Notes: generated by a model not told the origin, from the sequence alone. Shown: positions 35,323 to 47,445, counted from the first letter of the stretch. The stretch is 64,000 nt of DNA from Siphonodentalium dalli (GCA_032622095.1 CP136062.1:198345887-198409886), one strand, 5' to 3'. Numbers and translations: made by a program.

Positions 35323-35628
35323 TTAGTGCCCTTTTAAGACATCTGATGTCAACTGGACATGTATAATTGGATTTTCCTGGTCAAAGTACCTCCCCGTATT
35401 GCAACCCAATCCACGACCTTTTGGGCAAGGACTGAAAACATTATTCCCGGTGATGGACGTCATCATACTCTCCATATGTGGAGCTAATAAAGAAAATATA
35501 TAATATGTAATATGTTCATCCCCCCCCCCCCATATAAAATATATTGACTCACCTTCAGCTTCAGTAGAGCAGACGGAACACGGATAGAGCACCATGGATG
35601 GAAGCGTGAATCGAATACGTGGTCGCAT
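35323..35628 (-). CDS. possible small gene, one or two exons, unknown
   Basis: A minus-strand frame starts with ATG at 35628 (MRPRIRFTLPSMVLYPCSVC). After 76 nt it meets a strong donor (GAAG|gtgagt), and an acceptor tttctttattag lies 69 nt further on. Splicing gives a phase-correct junction into a Cys-containing second part (NVFSPCPKGRGLGC). The 69-nt gap is a multiple of three, so the frame is open with or without splicing. The C-terminal end runs into a dispersed repeat. It is downstream of and on the same strand as the protein copies at 35793-36584 and 36884-37756. I do not recognise the family. Confidence 0.25.
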   Translation of the reverse strand: MRPRIRFTLPSMVLYPCSVCSTEAEGESIYFIWGGGDEHITYYIFSLLAPHMESMMTSITGNNVFSPCPKGRGLGCNTGRYFDQENPIIHVQLTSDVLKGH

Positions 35629-35792
35629 GATTTTAAGATATTTAGAATTATATTTTATTTAGTAGAGTGAGTGGTTCGGGGGGGCTAGCCCGGGATTGTC
35701 GAAAGGGCCGAGAGGCACCTCTCCTTAATCCCTCATATTAATGCCTTTATTTGAGAATAAAACAATTTTTTTTTAGCATTTTTATGTTGACT

Positions 35793-36584
35793 TTATTTTT
35801 TCTTTTTCCTTTTCTTCTTTGAATTCGGTTTTTCGGTTGAAGATGGTGGAGATGGAGGAGGTGGATGAGATGTCTGTTCTATGAGACGTTGAAGTTCTTC
35901 GTTTTGTTTCTTTTGCACCTCGAGTCGTTTCTTGTGCTCCTCTCTCATCAATTCCATCTCTCTTTCGGCAGCGGCGACAGATTCTTCCATAGAGCGGGTG
36001 GAGCCTGCGCTGATGTTGTTGTTGTTGCTGGCGGTGGAGCTGGAGGACACCGGGATTATTATTATTGTTTATTGACCTCCAAGTATGAAGAGCATATATA
36101 CATATCAGTTACAGAAAGTGCTTGCCTCGACGACGACAGCAGGGACCTCCGGCAGATCAACGGAGTCCCTGCTAGCTGGTGAGATGTCGCCTGTCTCCAT
36201 GCAGGTCGGGTCGTCTGGGCGTCTCCCAGACAACTCCGGCCTGTCGGCTGTGACTCTAGACGGCTGAACCACACGGGGAGGGGCGACCGGCAGATCAACG
36301 GTCACCCCCTTCTTCTTTTTCCATTTCGCTCGTCGATCAGCGTCCCTTTTCCTTCTTTAAGGCGTCTTCTTCTTTGTGGGTCCCTTCTTCCCACTCTTCA
36401 TTGGACAGTGGGTGGTCTTGGAGTTGGTGTTCCGGGCCTGCGATCTCTGGATGCCAGCATCTTCAGTCCGGAACTCCAGGCAAAGGGTCAGGTAGCCCCT
36501 GCTAGACTGGAGACTCCAGTTAGCAATGTCCACTACCCGACACCTTTGCACTGCGGCCAACACAGCTTCAGGAATTAAATCCAT
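35793..36584 (-). pseudogene. degraded copy 1 of an unrecognised basic-tailed protein
   Basis: On the minus strand from MDLIPEAVLAAVQ, it is homologous throughout to the copy at 36884-37756. The order is an N-terminal domain (VDIANWSLQSSRG, LTLCLEFRTEDAG), a basic stretch (AKWKKKKGVTVD), a Pro/Asp-rich linker (GRRPDDPTC, PASRDSVDLPEVPAVVVEAS), a coiled, charged segment (EREMELMREEHKKRLEVQKK) and a lysine tail ending KKKRKKKK. It is broken by an in-frame TAA (36357-36359) where copy 2 has Ser, and by stops in a replaced stretch at about 36055-36110. An AATAAA lies downstream near 35755. The lysine tail looks like a nuclear localisation or nucleic-acid-binding signal. A TE-associated ORF1 or gag-like protein is one guess. 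Confidence 0.65.
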
Positions 36585-36883
36585 AAGCCTAATCCAAAAC
36601 CGTCTCACTGGCGTTAAGCACGGGGGCAGCTGCACCCCGAGGTGCGGCCACACAACTCACCCGTGCTCAACGCTCTGACAAAGAGGAACTAATAAGGTCG
36701 AAGCAATCACGACCTGTTCGCTCCAACTACTACTACTATGGGGGGTTTGGGATTTGACCAGGGAGGATTTGAAAGGGGCGGCACCCCTTTCCTACAACCC
36801 ACTGTTGAATTTAATGAGATACATGTTATGGTAATACATAAGCATGAATTGGTGAAGGTGAAATGGAAATGATCTAGACATAA

Positions 36884-37756
36884 TTATTTCTTTTTCTTGG
36901 CTTTCTTTTTTTTTCTGTGTTGGAGTTCTGTTTGTTGTTGTTGTTGTTGGAGTTCTGTTTGCTGTTGTTGTTGTTGTTGTTGGAGCACAGCTGCCTGTTC
37001 TTCTTCCCGTTGTTGTTGATGGAGCGTAGCATCTCTGCCAGACTATATATCTGCCATTACTCTATCATGTCTTTGTTGTTCTTCTACATGTCTTTGTTGT
37101 TCTTCTACCAGCCATCTCATGGTGTCTGCGATTAACTCCTCGTTTGAACGGGTGGTGGCTGTGCTGGTGTTGTCGCTAGTGATAGTAGAGCTGGGGGACA
37201 CCGGGATGTGATGGTAATCCGGTGTCCGATGTGTAAAGCTATCCAGTGCCACGTCGAAGCTGGCGGCAGGAACATCTGGGGTGGTATCCACGTCCCTGTC
37301 TCCGCTAGCCTCGACGACGACAGCAGGGACCTCCGGCAGATCCACGGAGTCCCTGCTAGCTGGTTCAATGTCGTCAGTCTCCTTGCAGGTCGGGTCGTCT
37401 GGGCGTCTCTCAGACAACTCCGGCCTGCCGGCTATGACTCTGGACGGCTGAGCCACATGGGGAGGGGCGACTGGCCGATCTACAGTCACCCCCTTCTGCT
37501 TCTTCCATTTCGCCCGTCTGGCAGCGTCCCTTCTTTTCTGTGAGGGTGTCTTTCTCTTGGGAGGCCCCTTCTTCGTGGTACAGCGGGTCTTGGCGTTCCT
37601 GTTCTCGGCAGAAGACTTCTGGATGCCAGCATCTTCTGTCCGGAATTTTACACAGAGAACCAGAGAGCCCCTGTTAGCTTGGAGAGACCAACTAACAGCG
37701 TCCACTAACCGGCTTCTCTGTATAGCAGCCAACGCGGCGTCAGGGATTAGCCCCAT
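36884..37756 (-). pseudogene. copy 2 of the basic-tailed protein, one premature stop
   Basis: The minus-strand frame starts MGLIPDAALAAIQRSRLVD and runs 291 codons to TAA at 36884. It is interrupted only by one TAG at 37043-37045 (after DRVMADI). The downstream frame is clearly the same protein: glutamine repeats (two Q runs separated by TEL) and a tail KKKKAKKKK. The domain order matches copy 1, with SWSLQANRG..LVLCVKFRTEDAG near residues 22-44, a basic stretch around 70-95, a Pro/Asp-rich linker at 95-195 and a coiled EEQQRH segment near 220-235. The two copies share upstream flanks (TTAGTTCCTC.TTGTCAGAGCG), so the whole unit of about 1.15 kb is tandemly duplicated. The family was not recognised. 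Stop-codon readthrough, or a recent mutation, could explain the single TAG. Confidence 0.65.
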
Positions 37757-38514
37757 AATCCGTCCTGAGCCTAATCCAAAACCATCTCAGTCTGGCGTTA
37801 CCACGAGGGCAGTAACAACCGAAGTCGCGACCGCACAACTCACTCGTGTTAACGCTCTGACAACGAGGAACTAATTAAGCCAAATAAAATCTGACTTGTT
37901 CGCTCCACTTGCTGCCAGAGTGTTCGCTCCAACCTCTGCCAGAGTATATTTTATTTTTAATTCACACACGATTATATATAATCTACCCCATAACGTAATA
38001 TCGTGTGATTGGTCCGTACGCAAATTACGTACACGGGTTTCCAGCATCACAAATACTCTCTTCGTCATCTTGATCGTTATTGTCTAACACCAAGAAGATT
38101 TTGGGAGTAACACCATTTTCGATTGCAATAAAAACACGGAAACCTCATCGCAAATCTCCACTGTTGTCCCGAGATTCCCTGTTCGTCTTCCCCAAGTGTT
38201 ATGAAAACACAGTTTCGGTTTAACTCCGCCAATATGTCTTCTGATTATTGTGAAGTGGTTAACGTATACGATATAACAATTGCGACAACCGTTTTACTGC
38301 TAATTGATATCAACACATTTTCACATCTGCTGCGGCTCTCTTCAGACAAGCAGTTGCTGTCGAAATCAACACAATTACACCCGCTCGTGTCAAAATATAA
38401 AAATTATAGGTGTAACGTTATTAATATTTATTGAAAACATTCAAGAAAATTGCGATATTTACGATCATGTAGAGCCGAATATTTATAGTGATACGGTATT
38501 TTGCGGGATTTTGT
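37757..38514. other. upstream region of copy 2
   Basis: It contains a short direct repeat (TTCGCTCCA..CTGCCAGAGT, twice, 37899-37946) and otherwise unique DNA. No promoter can be named with confidence. Confidence 0.4.
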
Positions 38515-39798
38515 GTTGACGCGTCAGCGAGTCAATATCTGGAAGTCACTATCATGTGGTATTGCACTACCATGCATCATCAAAATATGCTGTCCGAAAT
38601 CAAAAGAAGACACCGGACTATCCGTGCCCTCTTAGCCAATATCGGATTTTGAGGGGTTAATAATACCGGCCGGAGTCGAGTGACCGAGTAAGATTTTCTA
38701 GGTTGACCTCATGGGTATGTCGCCACGTTATAACGTCGAGGCATAGTTTCCACGGGCCCTGTGGTCGCCCTGGCGGTCCCGGGCGGTCCCAAGGTTCTTT
38801 TGTTTATACACTATTTTACCGGATTTTGAGGGGTTAATAACACCGGCCGTGGACGCGTCAACGAGTCAATATATGTAATTAACACTCAGGTGTATTGCAC
38901 TACCGCGAATCAACAAAATAATCTGACTGAAAACACACGAAGACACCCTTAATCACACAGGCTCTTTTAGCCAATATCGGCATTTGTGGGGTTAATATGA
39001 CCGGCCGGAGACGAGCGAGCGAGTAAATTTTCTACGTTACCCTCAGGTGGCATGTCGCTACGTTATAACGTCGATATATTGTGTCCACGGGCCCGTGGGG
39101 CCACCCGGGCGGTCCCAATGTTATTTTTGTTTATATACCATTTTATCGGATTTTGAGGGGTTAATAACACCGGCCGGAGTCGAGCGAGCGAGTACCATTT
39201 TCTAGGTTGACCTCGTGGGGTATGTTGCTACGTTATAACGTCGAGATATAGTGTTCACGTGCCCATGGGGCCTCCCGGGCGGTCCCGGGCGGTCCCAATG
39301 TACTTTTTGTTTATATACCATTTTATCGGATTTTGAGGGGTTAATAACACCGGCCGGAGTCGAGCGAGAGAGTAACATTTTCTAGGTTGACCTCGTGGGG
39401 TATGTCGCTACGTTATAACGTCGAGATATAGTGTTCACGGGCCCATGGGGTCGCCCGGGCGGTCCCAAGGTTCTTTTGTTTATACACTATTTTACCGTAT
39501 TTTGAGGGGTTAATAACATCTGCCGTGGACGCGTCAACGAGTCAATATTGCACTAACGCGAATGACCAAAATAATCTGTCTGAAAACACACGAAGACACC
39601 CGTAATCACCCAGGCTCTTTTAGCCAATATCGGCATTTGTGGGGTTAATATGACCGGCCGGAGACGAGCGAGCGAGTAAATTTTTCTATGTTGCCCTCAG
39701 GTGGCATGTCGCTACGTTATAACGTCGAGATATTGTGTCCACGGGCCCGTGGGGCCACCCGGGCGGTCCCGGGCGGTCCCCGGGCGGTCCCGGGCGGT
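38515..39798 (-). repeat. satellite A, inverted array
   Basis: It has the same monomers as 30348-34211 in the opposite orientation (GAGGGGTTAATAACACCGG, CGTTATAACGTCGAGATA, GGGCGGTCCCGGGCGGTCCC). It ends in four extra GGGCGGTCCC copies. With the plus-oriented array it brackets 34.2-38.5 kb, so the two arrays could be the inverted ends of one element. Confidence 0.9.
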
Positions 39799-39813
39799 AA
39801 TTAGTCACACCCC

Positions 39814-40364
39814 AAAAATTCATAAGTTAAAGACATATTATGCACTCTGAGTGTACTCCGTGGTCATCCGTGTTGAAGTCGTGTTCATGCCGTGGTCATC
39901 CATGTTAATAGCGTGGTCAGCAGTGTTTACCCCGTGGTCTGCATCCCATTGCAGAGAGGCACCTACTCTTTTCAGGGACAGAGCGGGAGGTGTGAATAAT
40001 CCGCGACATCAAAGAGTTGCCGCAGGATTACTTGCGGTAGGCTTTTTTAGGGTATATTTGGCCCGAATTGATTTCGTCAATGAATAAAGAATTGTCAGAT
40101 AAAATCTTTTATAATAAAAAACAATTTCATATATTGAAGTATATATGCATATTTGTTTATCTGTTTCTATGACCTTTATATCCGTGTCATGTTTTTTTGT
40201 CGCATTTTATTTTAGTTGGCATTACTATTTTCTTGTGTTTGTTCATATTACATGTACGCAAATGGTTTCGGTAGTTTGTGCGGCGATATCGTGTTCTAAC
40301 AAATGGCTGAAAAATTGGATATAACATTACAAAAATTCATAAGTTAAAGACATATAATGCACTT
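39814..40364. repeat. D repeat copy bounded by a 35-bp direct repeat
   Basis: AAAATTCATAAGTTAAAGAC-ATAT(T/A)ATGCACT occurs at 39814 and 40331. Between the two lies a D copy (39850-40140) with CCGTGGTCATCCGTGTT and the conserved CACCTACTCTTTTCAGGGAC segment, in the same orientation as the D copy at 18817-19653. Confidence 0.7.
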
Positions 40365-43300
40365 GTTCGGGCGCGTGAAATTGTTTAGTTAGTATGCAGG
40401 CGCTATGCCAACTCGGGGAATGTAGAATTCTACTAACATTGCCAAAAATCGCAAACAAATCGTCGTACCACATCATAGAAAACATCGTCTGAACTACGCT
40501 CAATTGTAAAAATTTACTTCCCGATTCGGGAGGCAACTATCGGCGGTAAATTAACACAAACGATTTCGCCATCGGGGGGGGGGGTCACTGTATTTAATGA
40601 ATATATATGAATTACGGTGTGTTTTGTCAATTTGGATATAATATTTGTGAAAATAACTACTTTCAGCAAGATTATTCTCCATTTCTATTTGATCAGCCTA
40701 CCGGAGTGTTTCACATCACTTTAAAATTTCGAATTTAATGTTCAAAACGTAACTAAAGTTTTATATTTTAATTTAATGTTCAATATTCTCATTATAATAT
40801 TTGGACTCCATACATGTATATCAAATAGTAAACGGTTACATGTACACAGAACAATTGACCCGATAATTGGGCAAATACAAACCGCAAACATGTTACTTTA
40901 TTAACTTTAGATATTGAGCATCTCAGATGAGTTTCTATTTTATATGGAATTTATCAACCAAGTTTACTAAATTCGATTTGAACCGATTTTTACCGAGGCT
41001 CAAATAAAATTTAGTGGACGAGGTTGATAAATTACGTATAAAATAGATCGAGTGCGAGATACCTTTTATCACATGATCAAATAAACGCAAAATATTCATC
41101 GAAAACAACAATAATAAACTGCAGCGATCGCACGTCATTTAAAGAATGGTGTGATGTCATCACACGCACTGATATTACACGTGTGTCTTATCGATAATTA
41201 CTAAACTGGTTTTATGGGCTAATTATGTGATAAATTGTGATATTAGCTGTACGTGGCATATCCATATTCATAGTAATAACAAATTAATTGTTGTTGATGA
41301 CTGTAAAAAATGTTATTCAAATAAACATCAAATGTTTTATTCAGTTTGCTGTCATTATGACATCCCACTCTACATAACAGTTCCAATGCACCCATGTTGG
41401 CGAGATATTTCAGTAATATATATTTCACACGGATTCATTAAAAAAATTACGTTAATGTACAAATGTCTGGTAATTTTCTTTTATAAACGCCGATTACGCG
41501 CGCACTGACCAGCTTGTGTAAATGTGTCTCTCATAACCCACATCTACTCTCACCTACCCTAAATCGAGCGGGAGTACGTGTTTCGCATAGAATATAATGT
41601 TTCAATAGATAAATATTGCAAGTAAAATGAGTCTGATTCATTTGATGCGTACAATAACATCAATTCGATCACATAATCAATCTTAAATAATTCCGTCATT
41701 TGATATTATGGAATTATTCGTAAATTGACATCACAGATAATATTCGTGTCGTCGAGGATTGATATATTGGAAGCAGACAGTTAAAACCCGAGTGTTTATA
41801 AGGAACTTCCTGATAATATTTTGCGTGTGGTACAGTAAAACAAAAACTGTCTTGTAAATAAAACGAGAAAAATAAAACAATGAACTACCGGTAAAACATA
41901 AACAATAATTTGTTGGTATTCCGCATGTCCCACATCAACACCCAGGTTAACTAAACAAAGTTCATGTGTTAATATTTTCGATCTGATAACGGACTCGGAT
42001 ATCCACAGAAACGCTTTTGAAATTGACAAAATATTCGCATGTTTCTGTCAAAATAATCGGAGAAAAATCAGCATTTCATAAATAAACATATATCGCAAAT
42101 GTTCAATTGGTGCTTACCTGATCTGCCAAACAACATAGATTCCATTTACCATTTCTGGAAAGTTTTTCACACTTGAAAATATGTCGTTTAGTCCAGTTAT
42201 CACTCATTTCGACATACCAATCACAAAGCATTCTGAGCTTCCATCACATTCAATATTCCTGTTATTTTTTCTCAAAACCCAAATCACTATTTATACTGTC
42301 GTCTGTGTATATTATTGTAATATATTCAATCTCTCCTTAGCAAGAGGCAATACAGACATATTACAGGCGGGGAACATTCCCATTCTTGGTACGACCGAAT
42401 CTGACATCGAATGAGTTAATTTAATTCAAATGTCCATATCTCATATAAAACAAAATCGGCGGTTTCTTGAGCACTGACTTCACCCATCGCCGCTTTTTAA
42501 AAGGCATAGCAGGAAATGGCACCCTTTTGATAATCTCTAGACAATGGCTTGATTGGCCCATTGTCTCATTTTTGTCCATCCGTTATTAATTTCCGGGTGC
42601 CTGCGGAATATATAATTACAGTGATAACTGAACAGGGCTACATGCATTGCATGATTTGTACACAACATAGACTCCACGTCCTACGCCCATACATGCATGA
42701 TGCATTGCACATCGGAGAGACAATTTCACACGGAGTTTGCGGATATGGGACATCGGTTACAGAGTACAGTTTCTAATCGCGGGATACGGACGATTGCACG
42801 ACAGTGATAACAAGTGGAGAATTTGTTTTGTACAGGGGCAGTATGGCCAGGATTGGTCGTCTTCCTATACTGATCTTGTTTTAATTACCGTTATAGTTGT
42901 ATTGATATATATAACTTTCAAAAAAAATAATTTTAATTTTAGTTTCTTTATTGAATTTACAAGGACTATTTCATTTGCATTGGTGAAAAATCATTTTCAA
43001 AAATTTTAATTTTAATTAAAAAAAAAAAAATTTGCAATACCACACTAAGCCCCAACACGAACCTTATCTACACTATTTGTCTAGTGTACTTAATTTAGCT
43101 GACCTCTTTGTTTTCGATGGTATCCACGTGGTTTTATATCATAGTGCTAGGAAGAAGCCAATGTGTTTTCAAAACACTGGTGTTTCATAATCAGCTGACA
43201 AACTAAACACTGGCCACTGTTTTAAAAGTTGAACTTGAATTGACCCATACGTTAATTAATTTCAATATAGTATATAAAAATAAATATTATCGTAAAACTT

Positions 43301-43780
43301 ATGGCAGTGCACTTGACATGAGGTCGAATATACACACACGCAGGTTATGGTCATCAATAGCAGTAAATACCCTAACCCCACCACATCATGTTGGTTAACA
43401 AAACTGACAATAAATAAGTTTCCGTGGACATAATTGCCATGCTTGTAACGACCGATTATCATTTTGAATATTTTATTCGTTTAATATATATTAAACATAA
43501 TCACATATTTCTGTAAACAAAATATTGCAGTAAAATCAAATTTAAAATAGGGACATTTTGAGCTGAAGCCCTCTGCGCTGGTTACGGATATCGATTATAC
43601 ATGTATGAAAGAATTAGCAAAACCAAGCGATCCATCCATCGAAATAGTTTCCATGTAACGAATTATATCAGGTCAGAATATATTATTCTTTTAACACATA
43701 TTAAGAATATGTTCGTGTAAATATATTGGAGTAAAATAAGTTGAAAGGTTCTGATCCGACACAACGTTCGAATGTTCATT
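40365..43780. other. AT-rich unassigned region
   Basis: There are only short frames and no terminal repeats or satellites. A G-tract lies at 40575-40585 and a poly-A tract at 43019-43031. On the minus strand, 42117-42153 has exon-like splice sites but no supporting neighbours. Confidence 0.45.
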
Positions 43781-44940
43781 TAAAACTAAACGGACATTGA
43801 TACCAGACAAATTCTAAATTGAAACTAAATTGAACATTTATCAAGATATTTATCAAGATATTTTCGATCTAACAACAGGAAGATGTAAATCTATAAGATT
43901 CAATAAATATATATAGTCATATGTTATTGTCAAAATATTCGAGTTATTTAGTATTAAGTTAGCAGCCTTCTTGAAATAATGCACGTGTATCGGTACCATT
44001 CCTACTCCCATATATATAAGTTATTTTTATGAGTAATCGCGGTATATTGGTATCTTTACTTTCTCTGGGCCAATTTTTACAATCGACGGGTTGAATTTCG
44101 ATGAAATTTCCGTTAAATAAAATGATGCTGCTCATTTGCCAATTTGAGCAGCAATTTCGAGAATATATTTTGGACTAGGGAGGTGATAATTAATTAACTC
44201 CGCCACCGCGGCGTGCCAAGCTCCGGCCGCCAGCGATGGCTCCGTGTTCAGCCATGTTCCTCCGTGTTCATGTCGCGGTCACCTGTATTATGGCCGTGGT
44301 CACCCGTGTTATGGCCGTGGTCACCCGTGGTCATAGCGTGGATGTTCCGTGTTCAAACGTGATCAAGGTTTGTTTAAAACTAAACGGACATTGATACCAG
44401 AAACATTCTAAATTGAAACTAAATTGAACATTTATCAAAGGTCCCATAAAGTTATTTTCGATCAGGAAGATGTAAATCTATAAAATTCAATAAATATTTA
44501 TAGTCATATGTTCCTGTCAAAATATTCGAGTTATTTAGTATTGAGTTAGCACTCTGCTTGAAATAATGCAAGTGTATCGGTACAATTCCGACTCCCATAT
44601 ATAAGTTATTTTTATGAGTAATCGCGGTATATTGCAGATTGGTATCTTTACTTTTTCTGGGCCAATTTTCACAATCGACGGGTTGAATTTCGATGAAATT
44701 TACGATAAATAAAATGGTGCCGCTCATTTGCAACTTTGAGCAGCAATTTCGAGAATATATTTTGAACTAGGGAGGTGATAATTAATTACGTAACGGACAC
44801 CGCGAGCTCCACCACAGCGGCGTGTCAAGCTCCTACCGCCAGCGATGTTTCCGTGTTCAGCCATGTTCCCCCGTGTTCATGTCGCGGTCACATGTGTTAT
44901 ATATTTATATATATATATCTTTATTCACCCGTGGTCATAG
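43781..44940. repeat. tandem duplication of about 585 bp
   Basis: Two copies (about 43781-44366 and 44367-44940) share AACTAAACGGACATTGATAC, GGGCCAATTTT.ACAATCGACG and GAGGTGATAATTAATTA. Each ends in D-type GTGGTCACCCGTG motifs. The 93-codon minus frame 44452-44733 lies in the second copy only. Confidence 0.8.
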
Positions 44941-45204
44941 CGTGGATGTTCCGTGTTCAAACGTGATCATTTGGCCGTGGTCACCCGTTGATCGTACCGT
45001 GGTCATAGCGTGGATGTTCCGTGTTCAAACGTGATCAGAGCGTGTTCAAACGTGATCAGAGCGTGTTAAAAATCTGAACACGATTGAACACGTTTAACCA
45101 GACCGTGTTCTTGGCGAATTCAGATTTTGAACACGGAAAAACCACGGAAGAATCGCGCGTGGTCTTCCGTGGACATGTAAAAAACCACGGGCCTTATACT
45201 GTAC
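44870..45204. repeat. D repeat, right end (inverted terminus)
   Basis: It is rich in CGTGGTCA, CCGTGTTCAAACGTGATCA and GAACACG motifs. It ends CCACGGGCCTTATACTGTAC, the reverse complement of the left terminus at 18817 with one mismatch over about 26 bp. Confidence 0.75.
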
Positions 45205-45206
45205 TC

Positions 45207-45430
45207 TGAATGGTAAAAGCCATGTAAAATGGACATACCATTGCAGATTCGAAGCAAATCATGGTAAAGTCAGATTAACAATGATATACTCTGGTAAAAG
45301 CCATGTAAAAAGGACATACCCTTGTAAGTTCCAAGTATATTATGGCAAAATCAGATTAACAATGATAAACTCTGGTAAAAGCCATTTACATCAATGTAAA
45401 AGACATACCTTTGTAAATTCCATGCAAAGG
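45207..45430. repeat. 84-bp degenerate tandem repeat
   Basis: CTCTGGTAAAAGCCATGTAAA, GGACATACC and CAGATTAACAATGATA recur at about 45207, 45291 and 45372. Confidence 0.75.
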
Positions 45431-45472
45431 CATGGTGTACTCCACTTTACTCGCTTAAAATGCTGGTGAAAC

Positions 45473-46177
45473 AGGAAATACATGGGTAAAAACCAGGAAA
45501 TACATGGGTAAAAACCAGGAAATACATGGGTAAAAACCAGGAAATACTTGGGTAAAAACCAGGAAATACATGGGTAAAAACCAGGAAATACATGGGTAAA
45601 AACCAGGAAATACATGGGTAAAAACCAGGAAATACATGGGTAAAAACCAGGAAATACATGGGTAAAAACCAGGAAATACATGGGTAAAAACCAGGAAATA
45701 CATGGGTAAAAACCAGGAAATACATGGGTAAAAACCAGGAAATACATGGGTAAAAACCAGGAAATACATGGGTAAAAACCAGGAAATACATGGGTAAAAA
45801 CCAGGAAATACATGGGTAAAAACCAGGAAATACATGGGTAAAAACCAGGAAATACATGGGTAAAAACCAGGAAATACATGGGTAAAAACCAGGAAATACA
45901 TGGGTAAAAACCAGGAAATACATGGGTAAAAACCAGGAAATACATGGGTAAAAACCAGGAAATACATGGGTAAAAACCAGGAAATACATGGGTAAAAACC
46001 AGGAAATACATGGGTAAAAACCAGGAAATACATGGGTAAAAACCAGGAAATACATGGGTAAAAACCAGGAAATACATGGGTAAAAACCAGGAAATACATG
46101 GGTAAAAACCAGGAAATACATGGGTAAAAACCAGGAAATACATGGGTAAAAACCAGGAAATACATGGGTAAAAACCA
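45473..46177. repeat. 22-bp minisatellite, 32 copies
   Basis: There are 32 almost perfect units of 22 bp (core ACATGGGTAAAAACC); one unit, near 45548, has T for A. Because 22 is 1 mod 3 and the unit has no stop on the minus strand, all three minus frames are open for over 240 codons and read the same 22-residue cycle (WFLPMYF..). These are not taken as genes. Confidence 0.98.
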
Positions 46178-47445
46178 TGTCAATCAGAACATACTGTAGT
46201 AAATCACTTCTTTTGGAAAAATTCTCTTTAAATTCGCTCTTTAAATGTTTGTGTTATTTTTTTCATTTCTGAATACATCCGTTATTTAGTCAATATATAT
46301 TTCTTCGAGGGCTAAATTTTTTACTCAACACTGAAAGTGAAATCGCCCAACAACCGATTGATTGTGCAGTTGACTGAAGTGTAGCTTTCTTAGTTGAGAA
46401 AAGGAGTTGGTTAGAATATTAGGAAATTTGTTGGAAGAATTCTCGAAACTAAATTGGATGATATATCCAGAATCAGGTACCGAATCAGAATTGGAAATAT
46501 CGGGACATTTATGACATTCCCGATATAATATTCGATAATGGTCTGTTGGAAGATAATAAATTATTATGTGATATAATTTGATTCATATGGTTCATATGTC
46601 TGCATTCTTTGTGGTGTCCATGAAATTAGAACATCGGCTTCAAAATGTTTATACTCTTTAATGAGGTGGTGACCTCATGAAGTTCTGACATACATTATGG
46701 TCACGGAAAAAAAATGATGGCTACCATCTAGAGGTCACCCCGAAGATCCATATGGAGTTTGGCGATGATCTGAAGAGGGACGTGGCCTGTATATATAGGG
46801 TGTGCCGAAGGATTAATTTAGCCATGCAAAGAAAAATCCAAGATGGCTGGTGGCGGCCATGTGTTTGTCGAATTTCGGAAATAATCGATGGCTCCCATGC
46901 ATCTTGAGGTCACCCCGAAGATCCATATGAAGTTTGGTGATGATCGGATGAGGGATGTGGTCTGAGGTTTGCTTTGCGTCGCTTACAATTATGGAATTTC
47001 TCCTGGGTAAAATGATTCGATGTTTATTGCGATATCGGCTCACAAAATTCACAGAAAAGTATGCAATTTCCAGTTGGGACCTTCACCTATAGTGCAGTAC
47101 ATTATCAAGGAACAGATAATAACTAAGAAATATATTTCCTGCATTATTTTGTCCACTTTATAAGGTTCCCAGTCAAAACTTCAAAAAGTTCCCAGATTTT
47201 GTATTGGTGGATGGAATATGATCTATACGCGTGCTAAAGAGTAGAGATTTGTGGCATGATCTACGTGATGACTATCAATGGCCTGGAACCATACACAAAT
47301 CGTTTGGTAACATTTGGACTTCATAGTCTCTTTCGAGTCCATACTATAGTATAGTGCTTAGCAGTTTAATTGGCTAAAGTACCATATACGTCAGGGGGGG
47401 GATTTCCGGCACATATGCCGGGGTGGGTGGGTGGTCAAAGCCACC
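46178..47445. repeat. dispersed repeat region, twin AGGTCACCCCGAAGATCCAT units
   Basis: Two copies of ATGGCT.CCAT....GAGGTCACCCCGAAGATCCATATG with GTTTGG.GATGATC lie at about 46717 and 46888. The 79-codon minus frame across them is a repeat translation. The rest of the segment is unassigned. Confidence 0.5.

Noticed and set aside
42117..42153. 37-nt minus-strand exon with good splice sites
   Set aside because: No neighbouring exon in phase and no recognisable peptide. Such short matches arise by chance.
45391..46183. Three overlapping minus-strand frames of 242-250 codons
   Set aside because: They are translations of the 22-bp minisatellite in its three frames. No splice, start context or non-repeat coding supports a gene.
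46385..46575. Plus-strand peptide-like stretch (LVRILGNLLEEFSKLNW)
   Set aside because: It needs a frameshift and a poor acceptor, and no family was recognised.
46813..47052. 79-codon minus frame
   Set aside because: It lies across twin copies of a dispersed repeat.
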